Below are positions 1-9,282 of a stretch of 64,000 bases of DNA, one piece after another; position 1 is the stretch's first letter, and every line of letters starts with the position of its first letter. A program made the translations under genes and the position numbers. The stretch spans positions 186,001 through 250,000 of the forward strand of contig NC_014804.1 of the NCBI RefSeq assembly GCF_000151105.2, given 5' to 3'. Under the pieces are notes generated by a model. It had not been told where the DNA came from. It made no database searches and saw nothing but the letters and a program-made list of their open reading frames with translations. The DNA is from Thermococcus barophilus MP (lineage in GTDB: Archaea > Methanobacteriota_B > Thermococci > Thermococcales > Thermococcaceae).

Positions 1-312
1 GGTGAATTAGCTGCCTATGGAGCAAAGCTGTTCATTGAAAACAGGGGAATTCCAGCTGAAAAGTGGATAAAACTTGAAAAAGGCAACAACGTCCGCTTAG
101 CTGTTCCTCATTACTTAAGCGGCAAGAGAGATGTTTACATTTATGCAAGAGTTAGAAAGCCAATGGAGAATGTTGTACTTAACTTTCCAGAGATTGACAA
201 AAAGATAAGGCTGCCTGTTGTGAGACCCGCAGAGATGCTCAGAATTAGGCTCAGGAAAGAGGAGATAGCGAAAGCTAAAGACAAGATTACAATGGAGGTG
301 GTTCAGCAATGA
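1..312 (+). CDS. C-terminal part of a FAD/NAD-dependent oxidoreductase (partial)
   Basis: Frame 1 is open from the window edge to a TGA at 310-312, giving about 103 residues, so only the C-terminal end is seen. This end is rich in charged beta-strand-like sequence and has no catalytic motif to identify it. The call rests mainly on context: it overlaps by ATGA a DUF1667 gene, and in Thermococcales and other microbes DUF1667 genes sit directly after a GlpA/NADH-oxidase-like FAD protein, often near glycerol kinase. The upstream sequence would settle it. Confidence 0.55.
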   Translation, partial: GELAAYGAKLFIENRGIPAEKWIKLEKGNNVRLAVPHYLSGKRDVYIYARVRKPMENVVLNFPEIDKKIRLPVVRPAEMLRIRLRKEEIAKAKDKITMEVVQQ

Positions 313-674
313 CCGTCTATAAGTTTACGTGCATCATCTGCCCGCTTAGCTGTGATATTGAAGTGAAGGTAGAGAACGGGGAGATTAAGGAAATCAAAGG
401 TTACACATGCCCAAGGGGGAAAGAATGGGCTATCGAGGAGATTAAAAATCCCAAACGTGTAGTTATGAGCGTAATTAAAGTCAAGAACGGCAATATGCCA
501 ACGGTTTCTGTCAAAACCACCAAGCCAATTCCGAAAACAAAGATTCCAGAACTCATGAAGCTTTTGGCAGAGATTGAAGTTGAAGCACCGATAAAAGTTG
601 GACAGATAATTCTTGAAAATCCTCTCGGCTTGGATACAAAGATAGTTGCGACAAGAGAGGTTGAGAGGGCTTAG
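309..674 (+). CDS. DUF1667 small cysteine-rich protein
   Basis: This 121-residue protein has an N-terminal cysteine cluster (CIICPLSCDIEV at residues 8-19) and a fourth cysteine in TCPRGKEW near residue 34, the signature of DUF1667. The spacing suggests a metal or Fe-S site. Its ATG overlaps the stop of the upstream oxidoreductase, so the two are translationally coupled and probably form one enzyme complex, perhaps a glycerol-3-phosphate or related dehydrogenase with this protein as the electron-transfer subunit. The family assignment is firm; the role is inferred from context. Confidence 0.85.
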   Translation: MTVYKFTCIICPLSCDIEVKVENGEIKEIKGYTCPRGKEWAIEEIKNPKRVVMSVIKVKNGNMPTVSVKTTKPIPKTKIPELMKLLAEIEVEAPIKVGQIILENPLGLDTKIVATREVERA

Positions 675-704
675 CCCTCCTTATGGACAAAAGTACCTGT
701 GCCT

Positions 705-1535
705 TTACTTCTTTATCCTTTTAAGATCTTCGGCCCATTTTGGAGGGTTATATTCGTAGGAGAATTTTATCGTATAGTCTCCTGTTGCATCTATGGTTTC
801 ATTGGAATATAGGTATGTTATCTTTGCATTGCTTTTCATTTTCAGCAGCAGTGGCTTTCCGTCCTTGTCTACTAAGAGAACGCCAGCTATGTTTTCCCTC
901 ACGAGCTTCCTCATCACGTTCATATATTCCTGAACTTCACTTGCATTGCCGGGATATGACTGCAATATGCTTGGTGTTGAAATGTATTGCCTGTATAGAA
1001 CAAATTTAATCTCATACCTGTCCCCTTTTTTTGTTATCTCTGTGATGTTTGCCTTTGAAAGCAGATCCTTAACATTGAGGATTTCATCTCTGCTCTCGAT
1101 GAATTTATTGAGTACTTGATCTCTGGGTAGATCCGGGTAATACTGTTCATATGCCTTGTAAATGTCATTAATGGTGAATGCCCATGCTCCATTGGTTTCC
1201 TTTCCGTTCTCGTTGGTTTCCATCTTTACATAGTTTTTTGATCCATCGAAATATTGCAGCATTTTTGTTCTTTGAAATTGACCATTGGAGTACGTTGCAT
1301 TTATCTCTAACAGCTCAAAGAACTGCTTTTCTTGTCTGTTTATCCCCGAGTATATATAAACCACCCTTGTCAGCGATGGGTATCTCATTATCATCTTTTT
1401 CTCATATGTGTAGGTATCAACACTGTCAATTGCCTGTAAAATTGTTTCTTTGGTTGGTGGCTTTGAACCTTGGAGGCATCCTGAAAAACTCATGATCAAA
1501 ATGACTGCAACAAGCAGCCCGAGTACTTTCTTCAT
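705..1535 (-). CDS. Lipoprotein, third gene of a tandem paralogous triplet
   Basis: The 276-residue protein starts with a lipoprotein signal (MKKVLGLLVAVILIMSFSGC; cysteine at residue 20), followed by PPTKETILQAIDSVDTYTY. The rest looks soluble and beta-rich and ends NPPKWAEDLKRIKK. The same plan (lipobox, PPTKE or similar, about 25 residues to a VDxY/DDY motif, and a final W-x-x-x-V/L end) is shared with the two upstream genes. Its ATG overlaps the stop of the preceding gene by ATGA. I do not recognise a named family. It probably faces the outside of the cell, anchored by lipid. Confidence 0.8.
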   Translation of the reverse strand: MKKVLGLLVAVILIMSFSGCLQGSKPPTKETILQAIDSVDTYTYEKKMIMRYPSLTRVVYIYSGINRQEKQFFELLEINATYSNGQFQRTKMLQYFDGSKNYVKMETNENGKETNGAWAFTINDIYKAYEQYYPDLPRDQVLNKFIESRDEILNVKDLLSKANITEITKKGDRYEIKFVLYRQYISTPSILQSYPGNASEVQEYMNVMRKLVRENIAGVLLVDKDGKPLLLKMKSNAKITYLYSNETIDATGDYTIKFSYEYNPPKWAEDLKRIKK

Positions 1536-2335
1536 TTTTTCTCAACCTCATAAACCCATTCCGGAAGCTGGTATTTATAGGTGACGGTTACGTTGTATTC
1601 AACATGTCTATGCATTGTAACATTTGCCGCCCGATATTTCTCAATAATTGACTTTTCCACCTTGAATTTTACAGGTAGAGATTTGTTATTAACCCACACA
1701 ATGCCCGTTATGTTCTCTGTAACGTTTCTTCTCAGTGTATTTATGTAACCTTGTATTGCTTCGGAATTTTCTGCATTTGTGTTCAGAAATGTTGGGGCTT
1801 TCTCATAGTGTCTGGTAAGTGTGAACGTGATTTTGTAAAGCTCTCCATCATTTTCGATTGAGGTTATGGTCGCATTTTCAATCATTTTTTTCAAATTGTT
1901 CAGCACATCTTTAGTCTTCACAGTCATTTCAATAAACTCTTCTCTGCTCATATTCTTATAGTATATGCTCATATTTTTGTAAATCTCATCAATTGAGGCT
2001 TTTCCTCCCCGGGTGATGTTTTTCTCCGAATCTTCAACTCTGAAATAAACATATGAACCATCAAAATACTGCCACAGCTTAAAAGTGTACTCCTCAGTCT
2101 CTATTTTGGTGAACTCAAAAAATTGGAGGGTTCTTCTATCTATCCCAATAAAGCTGTATATGCGGTAAGTCCTGTTTCCAATTATCCCCTTTTCACTAAG
2201 CTCATGGGTGTAATCATCGACATTATTAAGTGCGTTTATAATTGAGACTTTTGTCGGCTGTTGAGTCTGTTGAATGCAATCAGATACTTTAACGGTGAGC
2301 AGTATTACGAAGACAAGACTTAACATCTTCTTCAT
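1532..2335 (-). CDS. Lipoprotein, second gene of a tandem paralogous triplet
   Basis: The start is placed at the ATG at 2335, giving MKKMLSLVFVILLTVKVSDC, because this overlaps the upstream stop (ATGA) and begins a proper signal peptide; a longer reading to 2359 would add a charged leader. The mature protein begins CIQQTQQPTKVSIINALNNVDDYTHEL and ends LPEWVYEVEKK, parallel to both neighbours. Several N-x-T/S sites suggest an exported, possibly glycosylated domain. Function unknown. Confidence 0.8.
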   Translation of the reverse strand: MKKMLSLVFVILLTVKVSDCIQQTQQPTKVSIINALNNVDDYTHELSEKGIIGNRTYRIYSFIGIDRRTLQFFEFTKIETEEYTFKLWQYFDGSYVYFRVEDSEKNITRGGKASIDEIYKNMSIYYKNMSREEFIEMTVKTKDVLNNLKKMIENATITSIENDGELYKITFTLTRHYEKAPTFLNTNAENSEAIQGYINTLRRNVTENITGIVWVNNKSLPVKFKVEKSIIEKYRAANVTMHRHVEYNVTVTYKYQLPEWVYEVEKK

Positions 2336-3102
2336 TTTTCTGTCACCCTCCTGACCCATTCTGGCCTTTTATACTCGTAGAAAAAGCTGATTCTAAGGTC
2401 GTATTTTCTAATTGTTGAGTGGTTTTCGTTTGTCTGTGCTATTCTCATGGCACTGATTTCCGCTTCTATGGGAAGATTGTTCTTAATCAGCATTTTTCCA
2501 TTCCCTTTATTTGTTATGTAGAGGACATTCCCAAAGTTGCTGTATCTTTTTTGGATTTTAAATGTAAATTCAATAAGATGTCCCTTATTTGTTTTCTCAA
2601 TTTTTGTTATGTTGCTGTTTTCTAAGAGCTCCTTTATAAAATAAAGAGGATTTTTCATTGGATCACTTCCTTTGAGGATTTTCCATTTGAGGTCCTCTGG
2701 ACTTGTTATGTTGGTGTTATCTTTGATGGAGTCAAAGTATTCTTGGAGAGTTTCAGTCACTTGAGAATCCTCAACAATCCTACCCCCAGCCTTCAGGATG
2801 TATGAGTAGTACAGTAAGTCCCCTAAAATAGTCTCATTTATGTATCTAACGGCTTTTTCTTCGTGTATCTCAATCTCCCAATAAGCTTCCTCTCTGCTGT
2901 AATAAAAGCCTCCGCGAATGTAACTTGTGAAATTGTTTATCATCTTACTCCCGCTATCTCTAAGCTCGCCCTGAAATTCATATCTATCAACATCTTCAAT
3001 CGCTTTAGCAACACTCTCCTTAGTTGGAGGCTTTGTTGACATACAACCAAAAGCAAGTACCAACAAGCTCACTAAGATAAGAACAGCAAGACCTCTTTTC
3101 AT
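2332..3102 (-). CDS. Lipoprotein, first gene of a tandem paralogous triplet
   Basis: The start at 3102 (MKRGLAVLILVSLLVLAFGC) is preceded by GGTGAGAAT as ribosome binding site and gives a clean lipobox with cysteine at residue 20. The mature part begins MSTKPPTKESVAKAIEDVDRYEF and ends KRPEWVRRVTEK. It leads a three-gene operon whose members overlap by ATGA. The three proteins align end to end but are clearly diverged, so they arose by old tandem duplication. No enzyme motif is visible; binding of a ligand or surface maintenance is possible. Confidence 0.8.
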   Translation of the reverse strand: MKRGLAVLILVSLLVLAFGCMSTKPPTKESVAKAIEDVDRYEFQGELRDSGSKMINNFTSYIRGGFYYSREEAYWEIEIHEEKAVRYINETILGDLLYYSYILKAGGRIVEDSQVTETLQEYFDSIKDNTNITSPEDLKWKILKGSDPMKNPLYFIKELLENSNITKIEKTNKGHLIEFTFKIQKRYSNFGNVLYITNKGNGKMLIKNNLPIEAEISAMRIAQTNENHSTIRKYDLRISFFYEYKRPEWVRRVTEK

Positions 3103-3165
3103 ATTCTCACCAAAATATATTAAACTGTGGAGTTTGATAAAGTTTTTGCTGAACAAAAGTAAAAG

Positions 3166-3381
3166 TTAAAGGATCTCAAACTTCTGAAGGAATATCCTGA
3201 GGTCTGTCTTAAAAGGCTCCTGAGCCTTGGAGATTTCTTTTTCCACAAGTTTTCTGAATCCTTCTTCATCGGAAATCTTGTCTTTTAGTTTGTTGACAGT
3301 TTCCTTCAGCCTATCATAGTATTCCACATAGGGTCTTGCTTCAAACAGTGCTTTTTCAATTTTCTTTTCAAGTCCCTCCAT
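3166..3381 (-). CDS. Small coiled-coil protein of unknown function
   Basis: The start at 3381 (MEGLEKKIEKALFEARPYVEYYDRL) follows GGAGGAAGGAG, a strong ribosome binding site. The 71-residue product is highly charged and helical, with heptad-like spacing of L, V and I, and has no cysteine. It overlaps the 3' end of the PrsW-like gene by 14 bases and so is probably co-translated with it. It may act as a small partner of that membrane protein; this is inference from position only. Confidence 0.7.
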   Translation of the reverse strand: MEGLEKKIEKALFEARPYVEYYDRLKETVNKLKDKISDEEGFRKLVEKEISKAQEPFKTDLRIFLQKFEIL

Positions 3382-4090
3382 ATCTCCTTCCTCCCACAAA
3401 CCAGTACCACCACTGCTTTTCTAAGTCTTCCTTCTGTCCAAGCATTATAAAGTATCTAATTAGCGCCAAGTTCAGGAAGAGCAACATTATAACAAGTATG
3501 TAATATGATGGAACCGCTATTGCAAGGAACGCATAGTAATCCCAGATGAAATGCAGTAAAATTACCAGTGCAAAATAGTTGGTTACGCTGTGAATTTTGC
3601 CCTCTGCTTTAAGCCCATATCCAACGCCAACTATGGCACTCCATGTTGCGTGAGCGATTGGCGTTAAGAATGCCCTTGTTATAGTAGTTCCAACTCCATA
3701 ACCGAGACCGTATAATAAATTCTCGGTAGCTGCAAAGCCCAATCCCGCAGCAACACCGTAAACAACACCGTCCATTATACCATCCATCTGACCTGCTTTG
3801 TAGGGCCATCTGATTGCAAGAGCTTTTGCAGGTTCTTCTACAATACCTGCAGTCAGAGCCAGATAGAATGCTGTAGCTGGGAAGATAGTGTAGCCAAAAT
3901 TTACCTTTCCTGGAGTCAAAATACTCTCAATTATGAAAGCAACTATAACTGAAAGTGTGCCTCCGAGTATGAATGTCCCTATCACGTATCTCTTTGGTTC
4001 CGGTTCAAATTTATCCTCATGATAGAAGTACCATAACAACGCCAATGCAGGTGCATAGGCAAAAAAGATTATTGTGCTCAGCACATCCAT
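3368..4090 (-). CDS. prsW: PrsW-family intramembrane metalloprotease
   Basis: The 240-residue protein has about seven hydrophobic segments. It carries the family motifs: an EEPAK glutamate pair at residues 85-89, GFAATEN near residue 120, and HATW followed later by HFIWD, which supply the glutamates and histidines of this membrane protease family (ABI/CAAX protease relatives). In bacteria PrsW cleaves anti-sigma factors; in archaea the substrate is unknown. The following small coiled-coil gene overlaps it and the lipoprotein triplet lies downstream on the same strand, so a cell-envelope role is plausible. Confidence 0.8.
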   Translation of the reverse strand: MDVLSTIIFFAYAPALALLWYFYHEDKFEPEPKRYVIGTFILGGTLSVIVAFIIESILTPGKVNFGYTIFPATAFYLALTAGIVEEPAKALAIRWPYKAGQMDGIMDGVVYGVAAGLGFAATENLLYGLGYGVGTTITRAFLTPIAHATWSAIVGVGYGLKAEGKIHSVTNYFALVILLHFIWDYYAFLAIAVPSYYILVIMLLFLNLALIRYFIMLGQKEDLEKQWWYWFVGGRRYGGT

Positions 4091-4123
4091 GCTATCACCG
4101 AATTGAGTTCTGCTTTTAAGCTC

Positions 4124-4804
4124 TTAAATTTTCCTGAGAACTTCTCTAAGCTGCTTCATAGTACTGAAGTTTAAGAGTTCATCTTCAATTGGCACAACAA
4201 CTTCTGCATCCTCGATGTTGAACTTCAGAAGGAATGGGGAAACAATCTCCCTTAGAATGTCATTTCCATATGCCCAAGGCGTAAAAGCGGGCAGAACAAT
4301 GAGTTCCTCACTCAGCAAGAAGATAGGAGCTTTAATCAATGCTCCAACTTCATCCCTAAGCCTGATTGCGGGATGTTCATGTCCTATTATGAACTTGTTT
4401 CCCTCAACAATCTTATGCCCATGAACTATTTTCCATCCGCTGATTTCAAGCTCATCAACAGCTTCAACTCCCAATTCCTTAATCCACACTATTCCGACAT
4501 CATGATTGCCCTTGACGACAACAATCTCGTTTACGAGCGGAGAAATTTCCTCAAAAAACGCTTTTAATTCGAGCTTCTCCCTCCTAAATGGGATGAAGGA
4601 GTGCTTTAAATCACCGTTTATAATTAGCCTTTTTGGTTTCTCTTTTTGAAGCATGGTTTTTAAGGAGCTTATCATTTCATGGAATGCTTTTGGCAAGTAT
4701 GCCCCTTCTCTGGCTAAGCTTTCTTCATACCCTAAATGTAAATCGGCGATAATGATGTTGTTTCCAATTTTCAATGCCTTATTTGGGAGAGGCTGGGGTC
4801 TCAT
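4124..4804 (-). CDS. Archaeal metallophosphoesterase (SbcD/Mre11-related type)
   Basis: The motifs of the calcineurin-like fold are intact: IADLHLGYEE near residue 20, INGDLKHSF near 60, VVKGNHDVG near 95, then VHGHKIVEG and IIGHEHPAI. This matches the archaeal family annotated as putative SbcD/Mre11-related phosphoesterase. The length (about 226 residues) is normal for that family, which lacks the Mre11 capping domain. The ATG at 4804 is preferred; an in-frame TTG at 4813 would add three residues. The true substrate is not known. Confidence 0.82.
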   Translation of the reverse strand: MRPQPLPNKALKIGNNIIIADLHLGYEESLAREGAYLPKAFHEMISSLKTMLQKEKPKRLIINGDLKHSFIPFRREKLELKAFFEEISPLVNEIVVVKGNHDVGIVWIKELGVEAVDELEISGWKIVHGHKIVEGNKFIIGHEHPAIRLRDEVGALIKAPIFLLSEELIVLPAFTPWAYGNDILREIVSPFLLKFNIEDAEVVVPIEDELLNFSTMKQLREVLRKI

Positions 4805-4904
4805 GGTAGACAATAGATTGCTTCGATTTTTAAACCTATTGAATTTTGTTAGGTGAGCAAAACATTTTTAAGTTCGAACTCTGAATTAGTATCAGGTGGG
4901 GAAT

Positions 4905-5183
4905 TTGGCATACATTGGGTTTGCAAGGACGAATTTTGGTCCTTATGAAACATATGAAAGAATCCTCGAAGAACTGGGAAAAAGGGGATTTGACATAACT
5001 TTTTCCAAGCATCATTGGATGGGGGATGCCCCGTTTGGCCTGATAATTGCGGATAGTGACAAAGGAAAAATAGCAGTTAGATGGTCGCTGGGAAAGGAGT
5101 TTGAGCTTAAGCTGGAAGAAGTAAGCGACGAAGATTGGGATGAATTCATTGAAGATACCCTTGAATACCTAAGTGGAGATTGA
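4905..5183 (+). CDS. Small conserved-looking protein, unknown function
   Basis: Two starts are possible: GTG at 4896 and TTG at 4905. The sequence AGGTGGGGA lies at the right distance before the TTG, so that start is preferred (LAYIGFARTNFGPYETYERI). The product is about 92 residues, acidic, ends with an EEVSDEDWDEFIEDTLEYL helix and contains HHWMGDAP near residue 45. A promoter-like stretch (ATTTTTAAGTTC) lies at about 4865-4876. It converges with the HAD gene next to it. I do not recognise the family. Confidence 0.7.
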   Translation: MAYIGFARTNFGPYETYERILEELGKRGFDITFSKHHWMGDAPFGLIIADSDKGKIAVRWSLGKEFELKLEEVSDEDWDEFIEDTLEYLSGD

Positions 5184-5858
5184 TCATTTTAACTTCCTTT
5201 CCTGCTTAATCCTTTCAATTACATCAAATAAGCTCCATAAGTCTCTAATTACATGCAAATGGGGGATTTGAGCTAAGATTTCCTCCTTTACGTATTTTGC
5301 TGTTGGTGGAAAATAATACCACACATACTCTGTGTTCTCGTCTCCTCTGCCTATAAAGCGCCAAGGTTTGTCGTCCACCCATACAAAAATTTCATCTCCA
5401 TATTTTTCCCTAACCAGTGAAAATGCTTCACAGAGAGTAATGTCTCTTCCGAAGATTATAACATCATCGAAAAGATCATAAAATCCGCTAACTTTTAAGC
5501 GGTATTCTTTCATGCCGTCTATGAAGTCTTCGGCTGAGAATGATATCACTATGTGTCCTTCTTCCTTCAGCTTTTTCAAAAGTTCCTTTGCGTTGTCAAG
5601 TTCTTTTGTTAGCTTTGCCCTCTCCTCAAACCACGTTCTGAAAAACTTAAACTTGAAGATAAACGGCTGTTTTATTTTCCCACCATGTTTTCCAAAGCGA
5701 GGTCTTTCAAGGTATTCCTCAATTTTTGTCAGGACTTTAGCCCAGAATTCTTTAAATGGAAGCCAGCGAAAGTGTTTTTCTAAAGCTCTTTTAAATGCTT
5801 CTTCAATTACCGAATAGCTGTCAACTAAGGTGCCATCAAAGTCAAACGCAACTATCAC
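5184..5858 (-). CDS. HAD-superfamily hydrolase
   Basis: The protein opens with MIVAFDFDGTLVDSYSVIEE, the HAD nucleophile motif at residues 5-9. It has a helical cap of about 90 residues, then VISFSAED (motif II serine) and a late acidic motif FVWVDDKPW (motif IV). The start is a GTG behind GGTGATAGAAA. It is likely a small-molecule phosphatase of the cytoplasm. Substrate cannot be predicted; it does not carry the phosphoglucomutase signature seen in the other HAD gene at 44321. Confidence 0.8.
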   Translation of the reverse strand: MIVAFDFDGTLVDSYSVIEEAFKRALEKHFRWLPFKEFWAKVLTKIEEYLERPRFGKHGGKIKQPFIFKFKFFRTWFEERAKLTKELDNAKELLKKLKEEGHIVISFSAEDFIDGMKEYRLKVSGFYDLFDDVIIFGRDITLCEAFSLVREKYGDEIFVWVDDKPWRFIGRGDENTEYVWYYFPPTAKYVKEEILAQIPHLHVIRDLWSLFDVIERIKQERKLK

Positions 5859-5975
5859 TTTCTATCACCTGGTCAGGTATCCGTTGCTCCATCCATTAAA
5901 AGTTTATCTCATATCACAAAGCATATATTCTATAGACGGGAAATATTTAGATGATCATTTAAAAAGGTGATGCCA

Positions 5976-7331
5976 ATGGGAAAGCAGTATCTCCCTAATC
6001 TGGCACATAAAGAGGAAATGCTTAAGGAGATTGGATTTGACAGTATTGATGAGCTTTTCTCGGATGTTCCAAGAGAAGTAATGCATGAGTTCAATCTTCC
6101 AGAAGGGAAGAGCGAATACGAAGTGTTTTTAGAGATGAATCAAGTTCTCAACAAGAACAAGACGGTCCTGGAAATGCCATCGTTTTTAGGGGCTGGGACA
6201 TATTTCCACTATGTTCCAGCACACGTTAAGTACCTCATAGAGAGGAGTGAATTTCTGACAGCTTATACACCCTATCAGGCAGAGATCAGTCAGGGAATGC
6301 TCCAGGCACTCTTTGAGTACCAAAGCTTGATAGCAGAGCTTGTAGGTTTGGAGATTGTAAATGCCTCGATGTACGACTGGGGAACTGCCTTAGGTGAAGC
6401 AGCATTAATGGCGGCAAGGGTTACCAAAAAGAATAAGTTCGTAGTTCCAAAACACATGAGCCCGGAGAGAAAGAAAGTCCTTGAGACATATGTCGCTGGG
6501 GCTGGGATGGAGATAGTTTATGTGGACTGGAACGAGAAGGGGCAGATTGACTTAGAGAAGCTCAAAGAGAATGTTGAAAATGCCGCAGGAGTTTATATTG
6601 AGATGCCAAACTTTTTCGGACTAATTGAAGAGAACATCGTTGAGGTTGGTGAAATTGCTCATGACAGCAGAGCTCTATTTGTCGTTGGAGTTGATCCAAC
6701 AATTCTTGGGATAGTTGAAGCTCCCGGCGAATTGGGTGCGGATGTTGTGATTGGTGAGGCAGCTTTCTTTGGAAACCCAATGAATTTCGGCGGCCCAAGG
6801 GCAGGAATTTTTGCGACAAGGAATGATAGGAAGCTTATCAGGCAGATGCCAGGAAGGATCATAGGAATGACAAAAGATGCCGATGGAAAGAGGGCCTTCG
6901 TAATGACACTCCAGACAAGAGAGCAGCACATTAGGAGAGCAAAGGCAACATCGAACATCTGTTCAAATGAAGCCCTTGTGGCAGTTGCAGCAGCGATACA
7001 CTTAGCTTCACTTGGTCCTCAAGGTCTGAGAAAGCTTGGAGAGATAATCCTCAAAAACACTGCATACTTCAAGAAGAGAATAAGCGAAGTTGCTGAGTTG
7101 CCTTTTGATGGAATTAACTTCAAAGATGTTCTTGTGCAATTTGAGGTGCCTTATGATGTGATTCACGAGCGCTTATTAGAAAAGAACATTCATGGCGGTT
7201 ATTACGTCAAGCCACACTTCCCAGAGCTTGGCGAGAGTGCATTATTTGCAGTGACTGAAACAACAAGAAAGGAATGGATTGAGAAGCTTATAGTTGCGTT
7301 GAAAGAAATAATAGCCGAGGCCGAGCTGTGA
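5976..7331 (+). CDS. gcvPA: Glycine decarboxylase (P-protein) subunit 1
   Basis: This is the N-terminal half of the two-gene type glycine dehydrogenase (decarboxylating). It forms the P-protein of the glycine cleavage system with the next gene and is PLP-dependent as a complex. Typical stretches include [60 protein letters not shown] and [14 protein letters not shown]. The ATG at 5976 follows AAAGGTGATGCC; two upstream in-frame codons lie inside the ribosome binding site. The length of 451 residues is normal. The gene is 10 bases from gcvPB. Confidence 0.97.
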   Translation: MGKQYLPNLAHKEEMLKEIGFDSIDELFSDVPREVMHEFNLPEGKSEYEVFLEMNQVLNKNKTVLEMPSFLGAGTYFHYVPAHVKYLIERSEFLTAYTPYQAEISQGMLQALFEYQSLIAELVGLEIVNASMYDWGTALGEAALMAARVTKKNKFVVPKHMSPERKKVLETYVAGAGMEIVYVDWNEKGQIDLEKLKENVENAAGVYIEMPNFFGLIEENIVEVGEIAHDSRALFVVGVDPTILGIVEAPGELGADVVIGEAAFFGNPMNFGGPRAGIFATRNDRKLIRQMPGRIIGMTKDADGKRAFVMTLQTREQHIRRAKATSNICSNEALVAVAAAIHLASLGPQGLRKLGEIILKNTAYFKKRISEVAELPFDGINFKDVLVQFEVPYDVIHERLLEKNIHGGYYVKPHFPELGESALFAVTETTRKEWIEKLIVALKEIIAEAEL

Positions 7332-7341
7332 GGTGATGAAA

Positions 7342-8847
7342 ATGTACAGACAAGCTAAATGGGACGAACCTTTAATATTTGAACTCTCAAAGCCTGGAAG
7401 AATTGGCTTTTCACTTCCAGAACCAATTGAGGATGTTGAAGTTGACATTCCTGAAAAGCTCAAGAGAAAGAAGCTTGAGCTGCCAGAGTTGAGTGAGCCT
7501 GAGGTTGTTAGACACTACACAAGACTGAGCGAGATGAACTATGGTGTTGACAGTGGAATGTATCCTCTTGGCTCTTGTACAATGAAATACAATCCTAAGA
7601 TAAATGAGGAAATTGCTGGGCATCCAAAGGTTGCATTTATACACCCATATCAGGATGAAAGAACAGTCCAAGGTGCTTTGCAAATAATGTGGGAGCTTGA
7701 ACAGTGGCTTAAGGAAATCACAGGTATGGATCGCTTTACGCTACAGCCAGCCGCTGGAGCCAACGGTGAGTTTACCGGAGTTATGATCATCAGAGCTTAC
7801 CATCTCGACCGCGGTGAGACACAGAGGAACGAAATAATTGTTCCGGACTCAGCTCATGGAACAAATCCGGCATCAGCGGCAATGGCTGGCTTTAAAGTCA
7901 TTGAAATTCCGTCGAACGAGCAGGGAATGGTCGATTTAGAGGCTTTGGAGAATGCCGTGAGTGAGAGGACAGCCGGATTGATGCTCACAAATCCAAACAC
8001 TCTGGGAATTTTTGAGGAGGATATCTTGGAGATCGCAAAGATAGTTCACAAAGCTGGAGGACTGCTCTACTATGATGGAGCAAACTTAAACGGCATTCTC
8101 GGAAAGGTTAGACCTGGAGACATGGGCTTTGATGTTATTCACGTCAATTTGCACAAAACCTTCTCAACCCCTCACGGTGGCGGCGGACCAGGGGCTGGAC
8201 CTGTTGGTGTTAAAGACTTCCTGAAGGACTATCTCCCGGTGCCGGTTGTTGAATACGACGAAGAGAACAACCGCTATTACCTTAACTACGACTTGCCGAA
8301 GAGCATTGGAAAGGTGAAGGAGTTTTACGGTAACTTTGCCGTTCTGGTTAGGGCATTGACGTATCTCAAGATAATGGGCAAGAACGGGCTTAAGGCTGTA
8401 AGCGAGATCGCTGTGCTAAATGCCAACTATCTAACGCAGAAGCTCAAGGGAACAAGAGGCTACGCACTGCCTCACAAGGAGCTTAGAAAGCACGAAGTAG
8501 TCTTTAGCGCGGAGCCCATGAAGAAAGAGACTGGAGTCAAAGCCCTTGATGTGGCCAAGAGATTGCTTGATCACGGCTTACACGCGCCGACAATTTACTT
8601 CCCACTGATTGTGCATGAAGCTTTGATGATTGAGCCCACTGAAACGGTAACCAAGGAAGACCTTGACTATTACGTTGAAGTTCTCAAGAAGATCAGCGAA
8701 GAAGCTTATAGCAATCCCGAAGTAGTTAAGAGCGCTCCGCACAATACAGCGGTTAGAAGGGTTGACGATGTTTTGGCAGCAAAGAGGCCTGTCATAACTT
8801 GGAGAATGTACAAGCAGCTTAAAGAGAAGGGAGAGATTGACATTTGA
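7342..8847 (+). CDS. gcvPB: Glycine decarboxylase (P-protein) subunit 2
   Basis: This is the C-terminal, PLP-carrying half of the P-protein. The sequence [19 protein letters not shown] near residue 275 holds the Schiff-base lysine, and [15 protein letters not shown] near residue 80 is a hallmark. It works with gcvPA, T-protein, H-protein and lipoamide dehydrogenase, none of which is in this window. The start is the ATG at 7342 behind AGGTGATGAAA. A stem followed by a T-rich stretch covers its stop codon and may end transcription. Confidence 0.97.
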   Translation: MYRQAKWDEPLIFELSKPGRIGFSLPEPIEDVEVDIPEKLKRKKLELPELSEPEVVRHYTRLSEMNYGVDSGMYPLGSCTMKYNPKINEEIAGHPKVAFIHPYQDERTVQGALQIMWELEQWLKEITGMDRFTLQPAAGANGEFTGVMIIRAYHLDRGETQRNEIIVPDSAHGTNPASAAMAGFKVIEIPSNEQGMVDLEALENAVSERTAGLMLTNPNTLGIFEEDILEIAKIVHKAGGLLYYDGANLNGILGKVRPGDMGFDVIHVNLHKTFSTPHGGGGPGAGPVGVKDFLKDYLPVPVVEYDEENNRYYLNYDLPKSIGKVKEFYGNFAVLVRALTYLKIMGKNGLKAVSEIAVLNANYLTQKLKGTRGYALPHKELRKHEVVFSAEPMKKETGVKALDVAKRLLDHGLHAPTIYFPLIVHEALMIEPTETVTKEDLDYYVEVLKKISEEAYSNPEVVKSAPHNTAVRRVDDVLAAKRPVITWRMYKQLKEKGEIDI

Positions 8848-8875
8848 TGTTCTTCTCCCTTTGCTTATTTTTATG
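8827..8875 (+). terminator. Possible hairpin plus T-rich terminator after gcvPB
   Basis: AAGGGAGA at 8827-8834 pairs with TCTCCCTT at 8854-8861, a perfect 8-bp stem with a 19-base loop that spans the gcvPB stop. A T-rich run (TTATTTTTATG) follows. Archaeal termination mainly needs the T-tract; the stem could instead protect the 3' end. Confidence 0.45.
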
Positions 8876-8910
8876 TTCTTAGGTTTAAACAGCGATTACT
8901 AATAGTGCGA

Positions 8911-9038
8911 GTTCGCTTTTGAAAACAGTCAACAGCTTATGATCAAACTTTCATCAGCTGGCTTATCAAGCAAAGATTGACTAAAGAGTAAACTCCTATC
9001 TAACTATTAGAGAAAATCTCCATACTTGAAAAGCGAAC
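8911..9038. repeat. 128-bp segment bounded by 13-bp inverted repeats
   Basis: The gene-free stretch between gcvPB and the tRNAs contains GTTCGCTTTTGAA at 8911-8923 and TTGAAAAGCGAAC at 9026-9038, inverted copies that match at 12 of 13 positions. There is no open reading frame of note and no clear target duplication outside the ends. It may be a small mobile-element remnant or a structured transcript. Nothing else recognisable lies in 8876-9065. Confidence 0.4.
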
Positions 9039-9092
9039 AATTTTAAAAGTGACATTATAGATCTTGGTCAGACTTTTGCCAGAAAAGTTTGC

Positions 9093-9170
9093 TGGTGGGC
9101 CCGCGGGGCTTCGAACCCCGGACCACGCGGTTATGAGCCGCGCGCTCTGACCAGGCTGAGCTACGGGCCC
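9093..9170 (-). tRNA. tRNA with CAT anticodon (elongator Met, possibly Ile2)
   Basis: The minus strand folds as a full cloverleaf: acceptor GGGCCCG/CGGGCCC, anticodon stem CGCGG/CCGCG with loop CTCATAA, T-loop TTCGAAG, discriminator A and encoded CCA. The anticodon stem lacks the GGG/CCC run of initiator tRNA, so it is elongator Met or the Ile tRNA whose C34 is modified to agmatidine. Confidence 0.93.
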
Positions 9171-9180
9171 ATAAAACTGT

Positions 9181-9256
9181 TGGCGCCGCCGCCCCGACTC
9201 GAACGGGGGACCACGCGGTTAACAGCCGCGCGCTCTACCAACTAAGCTACGGCGGC
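9181..9256 (-). tRNA. tRNA-Asn (GTT)
   Basis: Cloverleaf on the minus strand with acceptor GCCGCCG/CGGCGGC, anticodon loop CTGTTAA, T-loop TTCGAGT, discriminator G and encoded CCA. It lies 10 bases upstream of the CAT tRNA and shares its promoter at 9283-9296. Confidence 0.96.
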
Positions 9257-9282
9257 ACAGCCCAATGATAGAGATACGAGGA

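Noticed and set aside
9069-9091. 9-bp hairpin (CAGACTTTT/AAAAGTTTG) just 3' of the CAT tRNA
   Set aside because: AT-rich, contains a G-U pair, and could arise by chance. It might aid 3' processing or termination but there is no further support.
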